Positions 36,141-48,746 of a stretch of 64,000 nt of DNA are shown here, in pieces; the stretch's first letter is position 1; every line of letters begins with the position of its first letter. This DNA is from Rhizophagus irregularis (taxonomy: Eukaryota > Glomeromycota > Glomeromycetes > Glomerales > Glomeraceae). Below the pieces are notes generated by a model that made no database searches, was not told the DNA's origin, and worked only from the letters and a program-made list of their open reading frames with translations. Where the stretch lies: assembly GCF_026210795.1 (NCBI RefSeq), contig NC_089457.1, forward strand, positions 2,790,001-2,854,000, read 5' to 3'. The position numbers and the translations under genes were made by a program.

Positions 36141-38501
36141 ATGGATTACGAATATCACCCTATATCGATTGAAGATTATGATGATGAAGCAATCAGAAAT
36201 GAAGAACCGAGGTAAATTATTAAATAAATCATACTTTATTTATTAGTATCTTATCAAACTCATTTATTCTCGTTCTTTTTAATATGAATAAAGAACATCA
36301 ACGAAACCGGTTCCATTGGAAACAATAGAACAAAATTATATAAAAAATAAAAATCAATCATCATTCGATAGATTATTTTTGCGTCGATTCTTTCGTATAT
36401 TAAGTCGTCTTTTTTCTCCCTCAAATATGGAAGGGAATGTCATCAAGATATGGTCATTGTTAATATGCACTAGCTTATTAAATGAAGTTTTGGTATATAT
36501 TGTTGGTACAATTCCGAGTAGATTTTATACTGTTTTGGTCGGAAAAGATTTTAATGGTTTTAAGCCGCTCATGTTTTATTCAATTGTGATCGTCATTTGC
36601 GCTGGATTGGTATGTATATGAAAATGATAGGCAGTTACTTTATCCAATTTAGATTTTAATTTTTTTTATCTAATTTTTTAAAGGGTCGGAGTTTTGTTAG
36701 ATTTATTGGAGGTTTGTTTGCTATATCGACGAGAAAAATATTAACCAGAAGTTTACACAATAAATATTTGAATTCAAATAACTCAAGTACTTTCTATCGT
36801 TTATTAAACTTTAGGACTGATATTGATAATCCGTAAGTAATATGTTTGTTTCTCTTTTATTCTTTTATTCACACTTCTTAATTGATTTTAATCAAATTAA
36901 TTTACCAATAGTGATCAACGAATAGCTCAAGATGTTGAAAATTTCTCGGAAAAATTAAGACTTATTTGTCAAGAAATTATTGTTGCGCCAATTCTTATCA
37001 TTTATTACACGTATAAAACGTGGACTTTAAGTGGATATTTTGGTCCACTTGTAATTTATGTTTATTTCATTGTAGGACTTATATCAAGTAGATTCCTTAT
37101 AGTTCCTTTGGTAAATTTGGTATTTATGAAAGAATTTCACGAAGGAAACTTTAGATTTCTTCATGCTAGAGTACGACAATTTGCTGAACCTATTGCTTTA
37201 AGTTGGGGAGAAAAAGCCGAATATTATCAATTAGATTCCTTTTTTAAGAATCTCTTAAATTATCAACGTCAAATTATCGATCGTGAATTGGCCTTGGAAG
37301 CTCTCACTGGATCATTCGCTTATTTTGGTTCGATTCTAAGTTATCTCATCATCGCAATCCCTGTCTTTGTTGGGGACTATGATGGAATTGAGAAGGATAA
37401 ACTTAGTGGAGTTATTAGTCTGAATGCTTTTCTCTCCTTGTATTTGATCTATCGATTTACGAGAATTGTGGAACAGAGTACAAAAATATCCGATTTGGCA
37501 GGTTACACAGCACGTATTGGACAACTTTTTGAAGTAATCGAGGACATTAATGATGATAATGATAATGCTGATGTCAATTATACTTTCGATGATCAACACG
37601 GGTAATTATTATTATTAAGATTTATTGTTATTATTTAAAATAACGATGATCAATTATTAATTTGATGTTTTTTTTTATTTAGTGAGGAGTTATCGATAGA
37701 ATTCGATCATGTATCATTTACGTCACCATCAGGAACCCCATTATTATCAGACTTCAAGTTCTTGATTGAACGAGGAAAGAATGTTATAGTAATGGGACCA
37801 AATGGAAGTGGAAAAACTTCATTACTAAGAGTTATGTGTGGGTTATGGCCGAAAACAAGAGGTCGTGTAGTAAGACCAGTTTCGAGTAATCAACAAAGGG
37901 TATTAGTATATTTACCGCAAACGTCTTATTTGGTATTTGGATCTTTACGTGACCAAATAACTTATCCAATGGTAAATGACAAGAAAATGGAACTTGGTAA
38001 ATTATATTTCATAGTGTATTTTACACAAATATTTTGTTCATACATTCATTTATATCATTTCATTAATTAATACTTTATTTTTAATTTTTAGTGAGCGATG
38101 ATGAAGTAAGATCATTATTGGCAAAAGTTAACTTGTCACATATCGAAAGAAAAGTGGAGACATTTGATTCAAGATATGGAGCTGATTGGGACAAAATGTT
38201 AAGTCCTGGTGAACAACAAAAACTTGCATTTGCTAGATTATTTTATTGGAAACCGGTTTTTGCTGCACTTGATGAGGCAACAAGTTCATTAGATTCAAAC
38301 ACAGAAAAACAATTCTTTGAAATTTGTAAAGAATTAAATATAACAACAATTACTGTATCACATAATAAGAGTTTATTACAATATCATGATAAAGTATTAT
38401 TATTAAATGGTAAAGGTAGTTATGAAACAAGTGATATTGATATAAATGGTTCAGAAAATATTGTAAGGTGGATTGATGGTACTTTAAGGCCTTTTTCTTA
38501 A
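36141..38501 (+). CDS. ABCD4: ABCD4-like half-size ABC transporter (6 exons, 649 aa)
   Basis: Exons: 36141-36211, 36294-36609, 36684-36832, 36912-37601, 37683-37996, 38092-38501 (1950 nt, in phase). The N-terminus is acidic and soluble; six membrane helices follow (about 85-370). DQRIAQDVENFSEKL, YYTYKTW, GSILSYLIIAIPVF and AGYTARIGQL match the subfamily D membrane domain, most closely ABCD4 as I know it. The nucleotide domain (about 440-649) has Walker A GPNGSGKTSLLR, Q-loop LPQTSY, signature LSPGEQQKLAFARL (the LSPGE variant of ABCD4), Walker B FAALDEATSSLD and H-loop TVSHN. All ATPase residues are present. A half transporter must dimerise. In animals ABCD4 sits in lysosomes and helps export cobalamin; the peroxisomal ABCD members carry fatty acyl-CoA. 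Substrate here is inferred, not shown. Confidence 0.9.
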
Positions 38502-41500
38502 TTAATCAGTGGAGTCAAAGTTGGACTTGTTTATATCTTGAACATTGGAAGAAAATCTCTCTTTTTTTCATAATAGAAACTTATTACGTATGGTTTATTT
38601 CGGAACATTCTTTTTTTTTTCATTCATCATCGTATTCATTTTTCCTTTTCATGTAAAATAAATAACAAAAAAACATGTTTTTTTTTTCAATCAATTCATT
38701 TTGTACTTTATAAAATAACACAACATTTAAAACTATATAATCTCATTTAGAGTATTTTAACGTAGTCGATAAAGTGTAGTTTAACCATGTTATAGAATGA
38801 CTGCGAGTCTTTTGCATCCAAAAAAAAATTTTTCAACTAGTGAATTACCTCCTTGGAATTTTAATAAGTCATGATCCATAATTGATCTTGCATTTTTTTA
38901 CAATAAACTTTTTTTTTGCATTCCTTTTTTAAATTTATACAAATTTTTTTTCCGGTGGTCTTTTTTTGGTCGGATTCGTAAAAACGCGTTGATAGATGGC
39001 GAGTTATTTTCAAGATTTTTTTTTAAATTAATCTCTCTATCTATCTATGCTAAAGACCATAACGGCATACCCATTATTTGAATAACCTCGTTTTTATAAA
39101 TCCGACCAAGCTAATCAGAATTGATCCGAATTGGAACCAACGAAACTTTATTTTGATTCTGTACATGTTAAAAATTATTCAAACACGAGTACTTAAAAAA
39201 ATAACTAGCTGATATAAAAGTGCAAGAGTATTTTCATTACCTTACGAAAATATTATCATCATTTCGCTTTCGCGCAAAAATACCAAATCTGGATCAAATA
39301 TCTCATTCCTCATTGAGTAAACACTTGAACATTCAGACAAACCTAAAGATTCCTGTCACGCCACTTATACCAATAAAAAAGTGTAAAAAGTAACCGCTAA
39401 ACTAGAACACATGATCTTCGTTGTCATTCATCAGGAAATGAACTAAGGAAGAATCACGATTCTGAAAGAAAATTCTTGTTCATCAAATGATTGCATCGGT
39501 AATAAATCTATTACATGTTCAAGATTTCGCAAAATAACAAAGGCTTCTCTGGCTTTTTGGGATACTTCAAAATAATAATATTTTTTTCTTTTTTACTTAT
39601 TGCCTGGTTAGCAAGCATATTAGCTTTAGTCATCTTGTTGGTCCGTTTACAGGATTTATATTCTTGAAGGTAGCCGAACTGTCTAATGGACAGTGTGCAT
39701 TGAAATTTTGCGTATCTAAAATTACTATCATAATGATTTTAAAATTTTTTAGTTTGATGTAGCCATCGAAGGAATTTGTGCTTATTTAGTAAAATTGAAC
39801 AAGTAATATTAATTAACGATTATAAAGATACGTGAAGTGGATTTTCCCTGAGCCGCTTTTTTCCCAGTACTTTCGTTCTGACTAGAGAGATTCATGAATG
39901 GTGCCTCCAAATTTGTCAGGATCAAACAGAAGGGATACTTGAAAAGAAGTCCATTTGAAAGAATCCATCGGCTCACTTTAGGAAAAAACATATTTCTTTC
40001 TGTGACAAGGTCGCTCAATAGTATTGTTCTGCCATACATTGGAATAACTAAAATTTTATAATGAAACCTAAATTCTCGGTATTTGAGTCAACACCAACCA
40101 TTTCGCCGATTCTTCGAATCAAACGTGGCATTTACACTGAATTCCATAATAAATTTATATTAACATATATTATATTATTTATAAAATACATCATAATTCC
40201 ATAAAAACACTCTTAATACCCTTTTGATATTATATATCAGGGGAATAACCATACACCTTTCACAAAAAAAAAATACACGCGCGGCATCTGTGTCGGATAG
40301 CTTGTCGTCGCTGAAAATTGGAAATACTCGCCTTAAAATTTTGATATAATTTATATTTTATATTACGTTAGCAATAAGTATGTTAAAAAGACTTTAGATA
40401 ATGAATCATTGAATTCCCAAAAATGTTTTGGATAATAGTAGTCTTTTTATGAAGAAATCTGATAAATTTTCGTAAATATTTACGATAGAATATTCCTGTA
40501 TAAAATATTATTGTTATAATTGTTTTTAATAAAATCATTTTCATTGAAAAAAGTATACACTGTAATTTCAAACTGAAGGTCGCTAATCAATATATTTATT
40601 AGTCATGATGTATTCAGAAAGATTTTTCATATTTTTCATTGAAAAATATACAATCAAAAAGATAATATTCGAGAAGGTTACTTTTTTTTTAAAAAAAAAA
40701 ATACTATCTCTCCCAAGTCTCCCTATAAAAAAATACTCTCTCTAATTCATTATCTTATTACGTAATTGATTAGAATCGGAGTCAAGACAATATTTACAAA
40801 AACTAACAGACAGACAAATTGCACGAATACTTCAAGCAAAAGCTTACGAAATCCAAATGGAGCATTATTTTTATTTTTATTTTTAATTATTGGGTTTGTT
40901 CACTTGGGGTTTTTTTTATTTTTTTTATTTTTTTTAATTAATGAATTTGTTCACTTAAGGTGTGTTTATTTTGCAAAATAGGGTAACTCTTAAGCAAAGT
41001 TAAGGAATGATAGCTCCTACGGTATGTGAGTCAGGGAAATCCTAGTTTAAGAGAATTACCTTATTTAATTCTCTTATTTTATTATATTTCTTTTAATTAT
41101 TGGGTAGTCAATTCAGGCATCCTAACTTGTTATTAGTAAAGTCAGAATTGGGTATACCTTCTTTACTATTAAATAAAAAATTTTGCACACTATTAATAAA
41201 TTCATCTTTCTTGTAGTAGGTAGATACAGGATATTTACAAACAAACATCATAACAGAAGTCAATAAGTCAATGTTCTGCTTTAGAAAAATCTTTCTAATG
41301 GGTAATACTAGGAGTATTAGTGGTGGATCTTTTTTAATGTGTCGAAAAGATATCAAGAAAAGGATCAAGAGAAGGTATAGTATGATTACATTTTCTATCT
41401 AGAAGTTAGGAGTTGGTAAAAATAATTGTTATATTTTTTATAGTAAATAGATGAAAATAAAAGGCTAACCCAACATGAACAATAATCATTATCATCATTA

Positions 41501-42901
41501 TCTACAATAATAGCGGGCTGTCTGGCATCACTCTCTCTAATGCCACTTGACAAAGGCAATTTTAATATTAATTTTAGCATTTTAATTGATACAAACCTAA
41601 AATTTACTTAAATCCAGTGGTTATAACACATAATTGTGTAATATTTATTTAATTGATAAAAAACTAATGATCATTTATAAAATAAATATGAATAAGGTTC
41701 ACTAAAAATAAACTAATAAATACAAATGTAATTATCGATCCAATAACTATTTATTATTAGAGAAAGTTCTCTTTTTTTATGTCTCAATTTCAGCAATGGC
41801 CTATCGCTTATAGTTGTACATTGTATAGGAATGAATGCAAGTATTCATGTCACTTCTGTCATGTGTATTAATGGAATTATTAATCGCATGAGAAATACTA
41901 ACAACTAAATTTTCACTGGACACGATGATACGTGCTTTGTATGCAAATATATACAGCATGGAACACGCAAAATGCAATGCTGGTAATCATAATCTGAACA
42001 TGTTACATTGGAATGTACCATCAACTAATCAAATCAAAACTTATGTAAAGTATCATATAAAAGTTTATTATTAGGTTTTGACGATCATTATAATTTATAG
42101 TAATCCCTGTTAAATTTCACACGCCCATAACTCTAGATTCTTATTGTTTTCATTCATTCCAAATTCTGTGAGGACACTTGTTTTTATCATATGATATCTC
42201 CAAAAAAAAAAAATAAATAATTCAGGCCTTTTTAGCTTTTTTTAGATACTTCTCAATAAGAAAAAAATGGGCTTCTTTAGTATTTTCAAAAAACGATGTT
42301 CTTTGGGTTCTCGTGTATTTTGTCTAATCTTTCATTACAAGGACTAAACGACTAATAATGCATGGTTTTTTAAAATTTCGGAAATTTTAATGGCTTCTAT
42401 TTCAAAGTGTACGCAGATAAATTACTTTCCGAGATGTATGCAATTTATTTATATCAGAAATCCGAATGAATCAATGAATCTAAAATACCCAATATTTAAT
42501 TCATAACCGGCATAAATTAAACTACTGTATTTCAAAAAATAAACTTTTATATGATACTTTAATGGTACCCATTACCCAATGTTACATTGTAAATCATATG
42601 ATAATCAGCATATGAAGAACATGACAGTTAATGTGTTACATATTGCGCGGCAGTGATTAAAGTGACCTACAAATAAATTAATTATGAAATAAGACAAACA
42701 AGAAAGAACGATCAATCTTTTTTTGGTCTGTTATTAATTAAATATATTAATATATTTAATATATTAAACGATAGGAGTAATGTTATGCCGATCTACGGGA
42801 CCCGGTTTTAATTAACTAAAAATGGAATGATTGACATATTTTAGGTTACAAATAAAATGTATAGCTTAAATTATTTTTTTTTTCTTTCTAAATGAAAAAA
42901 A
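38502..42901. other. Long intergenic region
   Basis: About 4.4 kb without a supported gene. Open frames at 39809-40039, 41108-41368 and 41395-41580 (minus) have no recognisable domain. About 40860-40970 contains an imperfect direct repeat (TTTGTTCACTTGGGG and TTTGTTCACTTAAGG, each after a T-rich stretch). About 42735-42775 is an AT palindromic stretch of TTAATATA units. Confidence 0.5.
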
Positions 42902-44406
42902 ATGTCCTTTGAATTATTGAAATTATCATCTAAAGAATATGGGGATATTCTTAAATCTGGTGAATTTTCTGATACCGAAATATTAGTAGGAGAAGAACCT
43001 AATACCAAAGTCTTTTTAGCACATTCATTAATATTAAAAATTCGATCACCATATTTTCGTACCGCATTTTCTAGTCGTTGGGTAAGAACAGAAAATAATA
43101 TTATTAAATTACAAAAACCAAATATTTCCGCTAAAGTTTTTGATATACTTATAAAGTAAGTAATTAATATTAATCTTTTTATTAAAAAAAAAAAAAAAAA
43201 AAAACAAATAATAATCTCTTACATATATATCGTTTCAATTTTTTTTTTAGTAACTTAATAATAATTTGATTTTTTTGTAGGTATATTTATAGTAGTATTA
43301 TTGACCTTACAAAATATGATATTAAAACTAATGTTGAAGTTTTAATAGCAGCAGATGAATTATGTCTTTATGATTTATGTTCATATATTGAAAACGAACT
43401 TCTTAAAAATGAGGCATTATTAAAAAATAATTTTATTTTAATTCATAATGTTGCAAATAAGTTCAATCAATTTACAAATTTATTACAATTTTATAGGACA
43501 AATTTTCAAAAAGATCCAAATATAATACTTAGAACAAATGATTTTACAACAATTCAAAAAGAAACATTACTTAATTTTTTATCAGAGTATAGACAATCAT
43601 TAAATCATACAGAAGTTTGGGATAAACTTATAGAATGGGCAATAGCACAATCACATGAATTACCATTAGATGTAATAAGGTGGACATCTAGTGAGATAAC
43701 AAAATTTAGAGGAATAATTCAATCATTTATTCCACATATTAATTTTAAAGAAATTAGTCCAGCAGATTTTAGTCATAAAGTTAAACCATTTAGAGATATT
43801 TTTGATGATAAATCTTACGCTAAAATTCTTGAACATTATTCTTTTAATAATGAAGTACGATCAAATTTTAAAATGAATATAGATTCTAGAATTATTAGTC
43901 CAGATCACGCATTTTTAATTGGTAATTTAATTAAGATAACGAGACAAGATGATAGTGACATTTTTTATGATTTCAATTTACTCGTACGAGGAAGTAGAGA
44001 TGGATTTGAATCTGAAAATTTTCATAAATTATGTGATGAAAAAGGACCAACAATTACTGTTATTAGTGTTAAAAATACAAATGAAATACTTGGAGGATTT
44101 AATCCATTAAATTGGTTATCGAATAGTGTTGAATATGTTGAAACTGATGAAAGTTTTATTTTTTCTTTTGATAAAAACAAATTAACAGATTTTATATTTA
44201 GTAAGGTCGTTGATGGTAAATACGCGATATATAATAGAAGTATTGGACCAGATTTTGGGCATAATAATTCAGATTTAAGGTTAATATTAAATAGTAAAGA
44301 AGGTCAATGTTATAAGAATAGTTATAAAAAATTGATTAGAAAAAATGAAGGGACATTTGAAATAGATGATTATGAAATTTTTCAAATTATAAATAAATCG
44401 ACTTAA
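42902..44406 (+). CDS. BTB-BACK-TLDc protein 1 (459 aa)
   Basis: Two exons, 42902-43155 and 43281-44406; the Lys codon of IKYIYSS is split over the intron. Exon 1 codes the BTB fold (EYGDILKSGEFSDTEILVGE, VFLAHSLILKIRSPYFRTAF). Exon 2 carries the BTB end, a BACK-like helical region (about 110-290, with WDKLIEWAIAQ) and a TLDc domain (about 320-455) with FNLLVRGSRDGF, GPTITVISVKNTNEILGG, FIFSFDK, SDLRLI and FEIDDYEIFQI. BTB-BACK regions usually bind Cullin-3; TLDc domains are linked to oxidative-stress protection and V-ATPase binding in other eukaryotes. The family is greatly expanded in mycorrhizal fungi. It converges with BTB protein 2, 443 bp away. Confidence 0.9.
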
Positions 44407-44848
44407 AAGAGAATAATTTTATTTACTGTAAAATTGTAAAATTCAAAGATGTACTGTATAATAATTTAATTAATGAAAAAAAAAATTAATAAAGATTATA
44501 TAAATTTTAATTATAATACAATTTTTATACAATTTCATTTACAAATAGAATTTAATTGTGCGTTAACGATTCTAATGACCACGATGATAAAACCCCCTTA
44601 TTATTTATTGTATTCAGCACTAATTTGAAATTTAGATTTCAGATTTCAAATCAATAGAATTTAATTGTGCGTTAACGATTCTAATGACCACGATGATAAA
44701 ACCAGATTTCAAATCAATAAATTATATAAATTATATAAACATTCAAGTTTATTTGAGGGAAATGTTTAAAAGGAGGGGAGAAATTGATGTCGCGCCGTAA
44801 TAATCATACTAATAAAAAAAAATATAGTATCAACTCCACCAACTACGC
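44407..44848. other. Convergent intergenic region with direct repeats
   Basis: Lies between the 3' ends of two BTB-BACK-TLDc genes. It contains the exact 51-bp repeat pair listed separately. Confidence 0.6.
44544..44703 (+). repeat. Exact 51-bp direct repeat pair
   Basis: 44544-44594 and 44653-44703 are identical (core GTGCGTTAACGATTCTAATG). A second short repeat, AGATTTCAAATCAATA, precedes the second copy and follows it, so the units overlap in a nested tandem pattern of about 109 bp and 66 bp spacing. Confidence 0.85.
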
Positions 44849-46453
44849 CTAGTCCCAAACTTCAGGAGTCACAACATCCTCGTAATAATAGCCTCTGTAT
44901 CCATAATCTTCATAGTACTCTTCGTATCCGTTGTATTCATTGACTTCGACTTCGACTTCGACTTCGACTTCTTCATCTACGAACTCACATGGCTGATTAA
45001 CAATTATGACTTGAAATACTTCATAATCTTCTATTTCAAATACCCCTTCAACTTGTCTAATTAATTTTTCATAGCTATTTTTGTGACATTGACCTTTTTT
45101 CGCATCACCTTCTATTAAACGTAAATCCGAAGTTTTTTCCCCAAAATCTGGACCACGATTTCTATAGACTGCATGATTTTCATCAACAACTTTACTAAAG
45201 ACAAATTTTTCCAGTTCCTTCTTATCCAAAGAAAAGATAAAACATTCACCAGTTTTACCTTCACATTTCGGATTCCAATCTAAAGGATTATAACCTCCTA
45301 CTATTTCATCACTATTTTTTACGCTAGCGATAGTAATGGTACGACCTTTTTCATCACAATTTTTGTGAAAATTTCTCACAGTAAAACCATCCCTACTACC
45401 ACGTATTAATAATTGAAATTCAAAAGTACAATTTTGATTATCATTTGTCATCTTAATTAAATTTCCAAGTAAAAAAGCATGAGAAGGAGTAATGATTTTA
45501 GAATCAATATCAATTTTAAATTTTGAATGAGCGTTAAAAGAGTAATGTTCAAGTATTTGAACATAAAATTCTTTATCAAAAATATCTTTAAATGGTTTAA
45601 TATTATTACAAAAATTTGTTAAACTAATTTTTTCAAAATTAATATGTGTAATAAATGGATTAATTATCGTTCCGAATATTGTCATTTCATTATTCGTCCA
45701 TTCTTTTGTATTTTTTGGTAATTCATTAGATTGTCCAATTGCCCATTCTATAAGTTTATCCCAAACTTCAATAGGATTTAATCTTTGATTATATTCTGAT
45801 AAAACATGAATGAGAGCATCTTGTTGAATTGTTACAAAATCATTTGCCCTAAGAATTAAGGATGGATCCTTATTAATGCTTGTTTCGTAAAATTGTGTCA
45901 ACTTTTCAAATTGACTAAGTTGATGTACAGTTTTTTGAATAAGAACAAAGTTATGTTTTAATGACCGTTCATTATTAAGAAGGAATTTTTCGGTATGTTC
46001 ACAAAATTCATTAAGATTTAATTCATCAGCTGCAATTAAAACTGCAACATTTGTTCTTATATCATAATCACTAAGTTTAATAACTCCGCTATAAATGAAC
46101 CTATAAAATTTAGTTAAAAGTATGATATATTTCGAAAAAAAAAAGTATAAATTTTTTTTAAAAAAAAAGTATAATCAAGTTTAAAAAATTTTTTCTCACT
46201 TTATAAGTATATCGAATACTTCAACTGAAATATTTGGTTTATGTAAGGTGATTATATTATTATCTTCGGTTCTTATCCAATCATTAGAAAATGCGGTACG
46301 GAAATATTTTGAACGAGTTGTTAATATTAAAGAATGTGCTTTAAAGATTTTTGTATTTGGTTCTTCTCCTACTAATATTTCGGTATCAGCAAATTCACCA
46401 GATTCGAGTAAATGATAAAAATCTTCAGATGACAATTTCCATAATCCAAACAT
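44849..46453 (-). CDS. BTB-BACK-TLDc protein 2 (501 aa) with acidic-tyrosine tail
   Basis: Two exons, 46453-46200 and 46100-44849 (1506 nt, in phase; donor GTGAGA). An upstream in-frame ATG at 46531 would add a Lys/Phe-rich extension absent from the paralogues, so MFGLWKLSSEDFYH is taken as the start. Exon 1 is exactly 254 nt, as in BTB protein 1. Domains: BTB (EILVGEEPNTKIFKAHSLIL), BACK-like region with WDKLIEWAIGQ, and TLDc with FQLLIRGSRDGF, RTITIASVKNSDEIVGGYNP, FIFSLDK, SDLRLIEG and FEIEDYEVFQV. Beyond TLDc it has about 50 extra residues: a Glu-Val repeat coded by a GAAGTC-type microsatellite (about 44943-44975), then Tyr/Glu-rich YEEYYEDYGYRGYYYED. The other two paralogues stop soon after TLDc. 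Confidence 0.88.
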
Positions 46454-46958
46454 TATATATTTATTTCTTAGATAAGAAAAATATTTTTTTTTTCGGGATT
46501 TTTTTTTTTTAAAAAAAAAATCGTAGCTCATGCGAAATTTAATATATATATATTTATATAAGTATCTCTTATGATTTTTTTTTTTTACAGATCGTTATCA
46601 ATTGAAGATACGTATACGTTTGACACACTTTCTCTTTTAAATCGTTGTTTTTGTCTGACAATTACAGCATCATCTATTTATCACGTTTTTGTTAACTCTT
46701 ATAGAAATCATTTGTGAGAAAATTTTTTTTATAAGAGATAGAACACTTGATAATAATGCCTACCCCCCTTGTACAACATATCGTTATGGCAGGAACGCTA
46801 CATCGGGTGATCAACTAGAACAACTAACGAAAATATAGGTCTCACAAAATGCTGAAAAAATAAAAAAATAACCTTTTTTTTATTTTTTTTTCATAGCAAA
46901 AAAAAAAATCATTTATTATTTTTTTCTCCCCCAATTTTTTTTTTTAAAAAAATAAAAA
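46454..46958. promoter_or_regulatory. Head-to-head intergenic region of two BTB-TLDc genes
   Basis: About 505 bp separate the start codons of BTB proteins 2 (-) and 3 (+), so it must hold both promoters. Both ends are poly-T/poly-A rich; the middle (46590-46830) is more mixed. No defined element could be named. Confidence 0.45.
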
Positions 46959-48427
46959 ATGAAATTTTACGGAATATTATCTAAAGAATATTATGATGCG
47001 TTTAAATCTAGTGAATTTTATGATATTGAAATATTAGTTGGAAAGAAACCAGATATTAAAAAATTTAAGTTACATTCTTTAATATTAAAAATACGATCAC
47101 CTTTTTTTCGTAGTGAATTATCAAATAACAAGAAATTAAAATATGAAAATAATATTATTAAATATGAAAAACCAAATATTTCCGTAAAGGTATTTGATAT
47201 TCTTGTAAGGTATGAATATAAATTTTATATTAATGTCCTATTAATTATTCACCACCACTAGACATTAGTTATGTTACATTATTAATTTTAATTCATTTGA
47301 TTAGGTATATATATGGCGGTAATATTGATGTTTATAAGAATGACGTTAAAACAAATATTTCACTTTTAGTCGCGGCCGATGAATTACGTCTTTATTGTTT
47401 AAACGGTGTTATTATACCACATCTTTTTAAAGATCAAGAATTATTAAGACAAAATTTCGTTCTTATTCAACATGTTATAACGAAACACACTCAATTTCCA
47501 AGATTAACTCAATTTTATAAAACAACTATTAAACAAGATCCTTCTATTATCTTCAAAACGGGTGACTTTGTCACTATTGAAAAAGATGTCTTACTAAATC
47601 TGGTGAAAAATAATACTTCTTTTAAACAGATTGATGTTTGGGGTAAACTTATAGAATGGGCAATTGCACAATCTCGAGAATTATCATCGGATACGACAAA
47701 ATGGACTAAAGACAATATAACAACATTTGGGAACTTAATTCAACCATTTATTCCACATATTAAATTTGAAGAAATCAGTCCCAAAGATTTCTCTCAAAAG
47801 ATCAAACCATTTAAGAGTATTTTCGATATAGATTTTTACGTACAAATACTTGAATATTATTCTTCAAATGAAGAATCTCATTCAAAATTTGGAATAAATT
47901 TAATGAAAATAGATTCTAGAATTATTAATTCTGATCATGCACTTTTAATTGGAAATTTTATTAAGATAGCAGCACAATATGGTAGGGATGTTACTTTTGA
48001 TTTTGAATTACTTGTACGTGGAAGTAGGGATGGATTTGATCTTCAAAACTTTCATGATAATTGTAATGAGAAAGGTCCTACTATTACTATTGTTAGTGTT
48101 AAAAATACTGATGAAATACTTGGAGGTTACAATCCTTTAAATTTTGGATCGACGAGAGAATATTATGTTTGTGAGGATAGTTTTCTTTTTTCTCTAGATA
48201 AAAATAAATTGACAAAATTCATTTTTAGTAAAATTGTTGATAAAGAGCACGCATTTTTTGATTATGGTATAGATTTTGGAGCGAATCATTCAGATTTACG
48301 TTTATTAAAAAACAATACCAATGAAGGACAATGTTATAATAATAGTTATGAAAAATTAATTAGAAGACGAGCGGGAACATTTGAAATCGATGATTATGAA
48401 GTTTTTCAGGTTAAAATGAAACAATAA
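46959..48427 (+). CDS. BTB-BACK-TLDc protein 3 (457 aa)
   Basis: Two exons, 46959-47209 and 47305-48427 (1374 nt, in phase; the Arg of VRYIYGG is split at the intron). The BTB domain is the most diverged of the three (EYYDAFKSSEFYDIEILVGK, KKFKLHSLILKIRSPFFRSEL). The BACK-like region has WGKLIEWAIAQSRELSSD and FSQKIKPFKSIFD. The TLDc domain has FELLVRGSRDGFD, GPTITIVSVKNTDEILGGYN, FLFSLDKNKL, SDLRLLKN and FEIDDYEVFQVKMKQ at the C-terminus. Intact. Confidence 0.9.
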
Positions 48428-48746
48428 TATATATATACAGTATATTTATATGTATATAATGTAAAAGAATTGTAAAAGATTGTAAATGATATTATTAAAT
48501 ATAAATAAACAGTTAAAACATTTTATAATAAAAACTATATACTTATTACGGTAATGCGGGGCATAGTGACTCAGGTAGCTCGCGTTAATAGGTGTTTGCA
48601 ACATTTCTAATTTGCCAAACCTCCTATACAATAGGTATTTAACGGTAGTCAACTTACAAATATAAAATTATAACTCTGTCTTAAGCGTTTAAATAATCTT
48701 ATACTGTATAATAATATACGTATCTGCACGTGAAGCTTATAAATCA
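48428..48746. other. Convergent intergenic region
   Basis: Between BTB protein 3 and the kinase gene. About 48545-48655 is noticeably richer in G and C than its surroundings, but no gene is supported. Confidence 0.5.

Noticed and set aside
39809-40039. Possible small minus-strand gene
   Set aside because: No recognisable motif, splice partner or homologue in the window; codon pattern is not distinctive.
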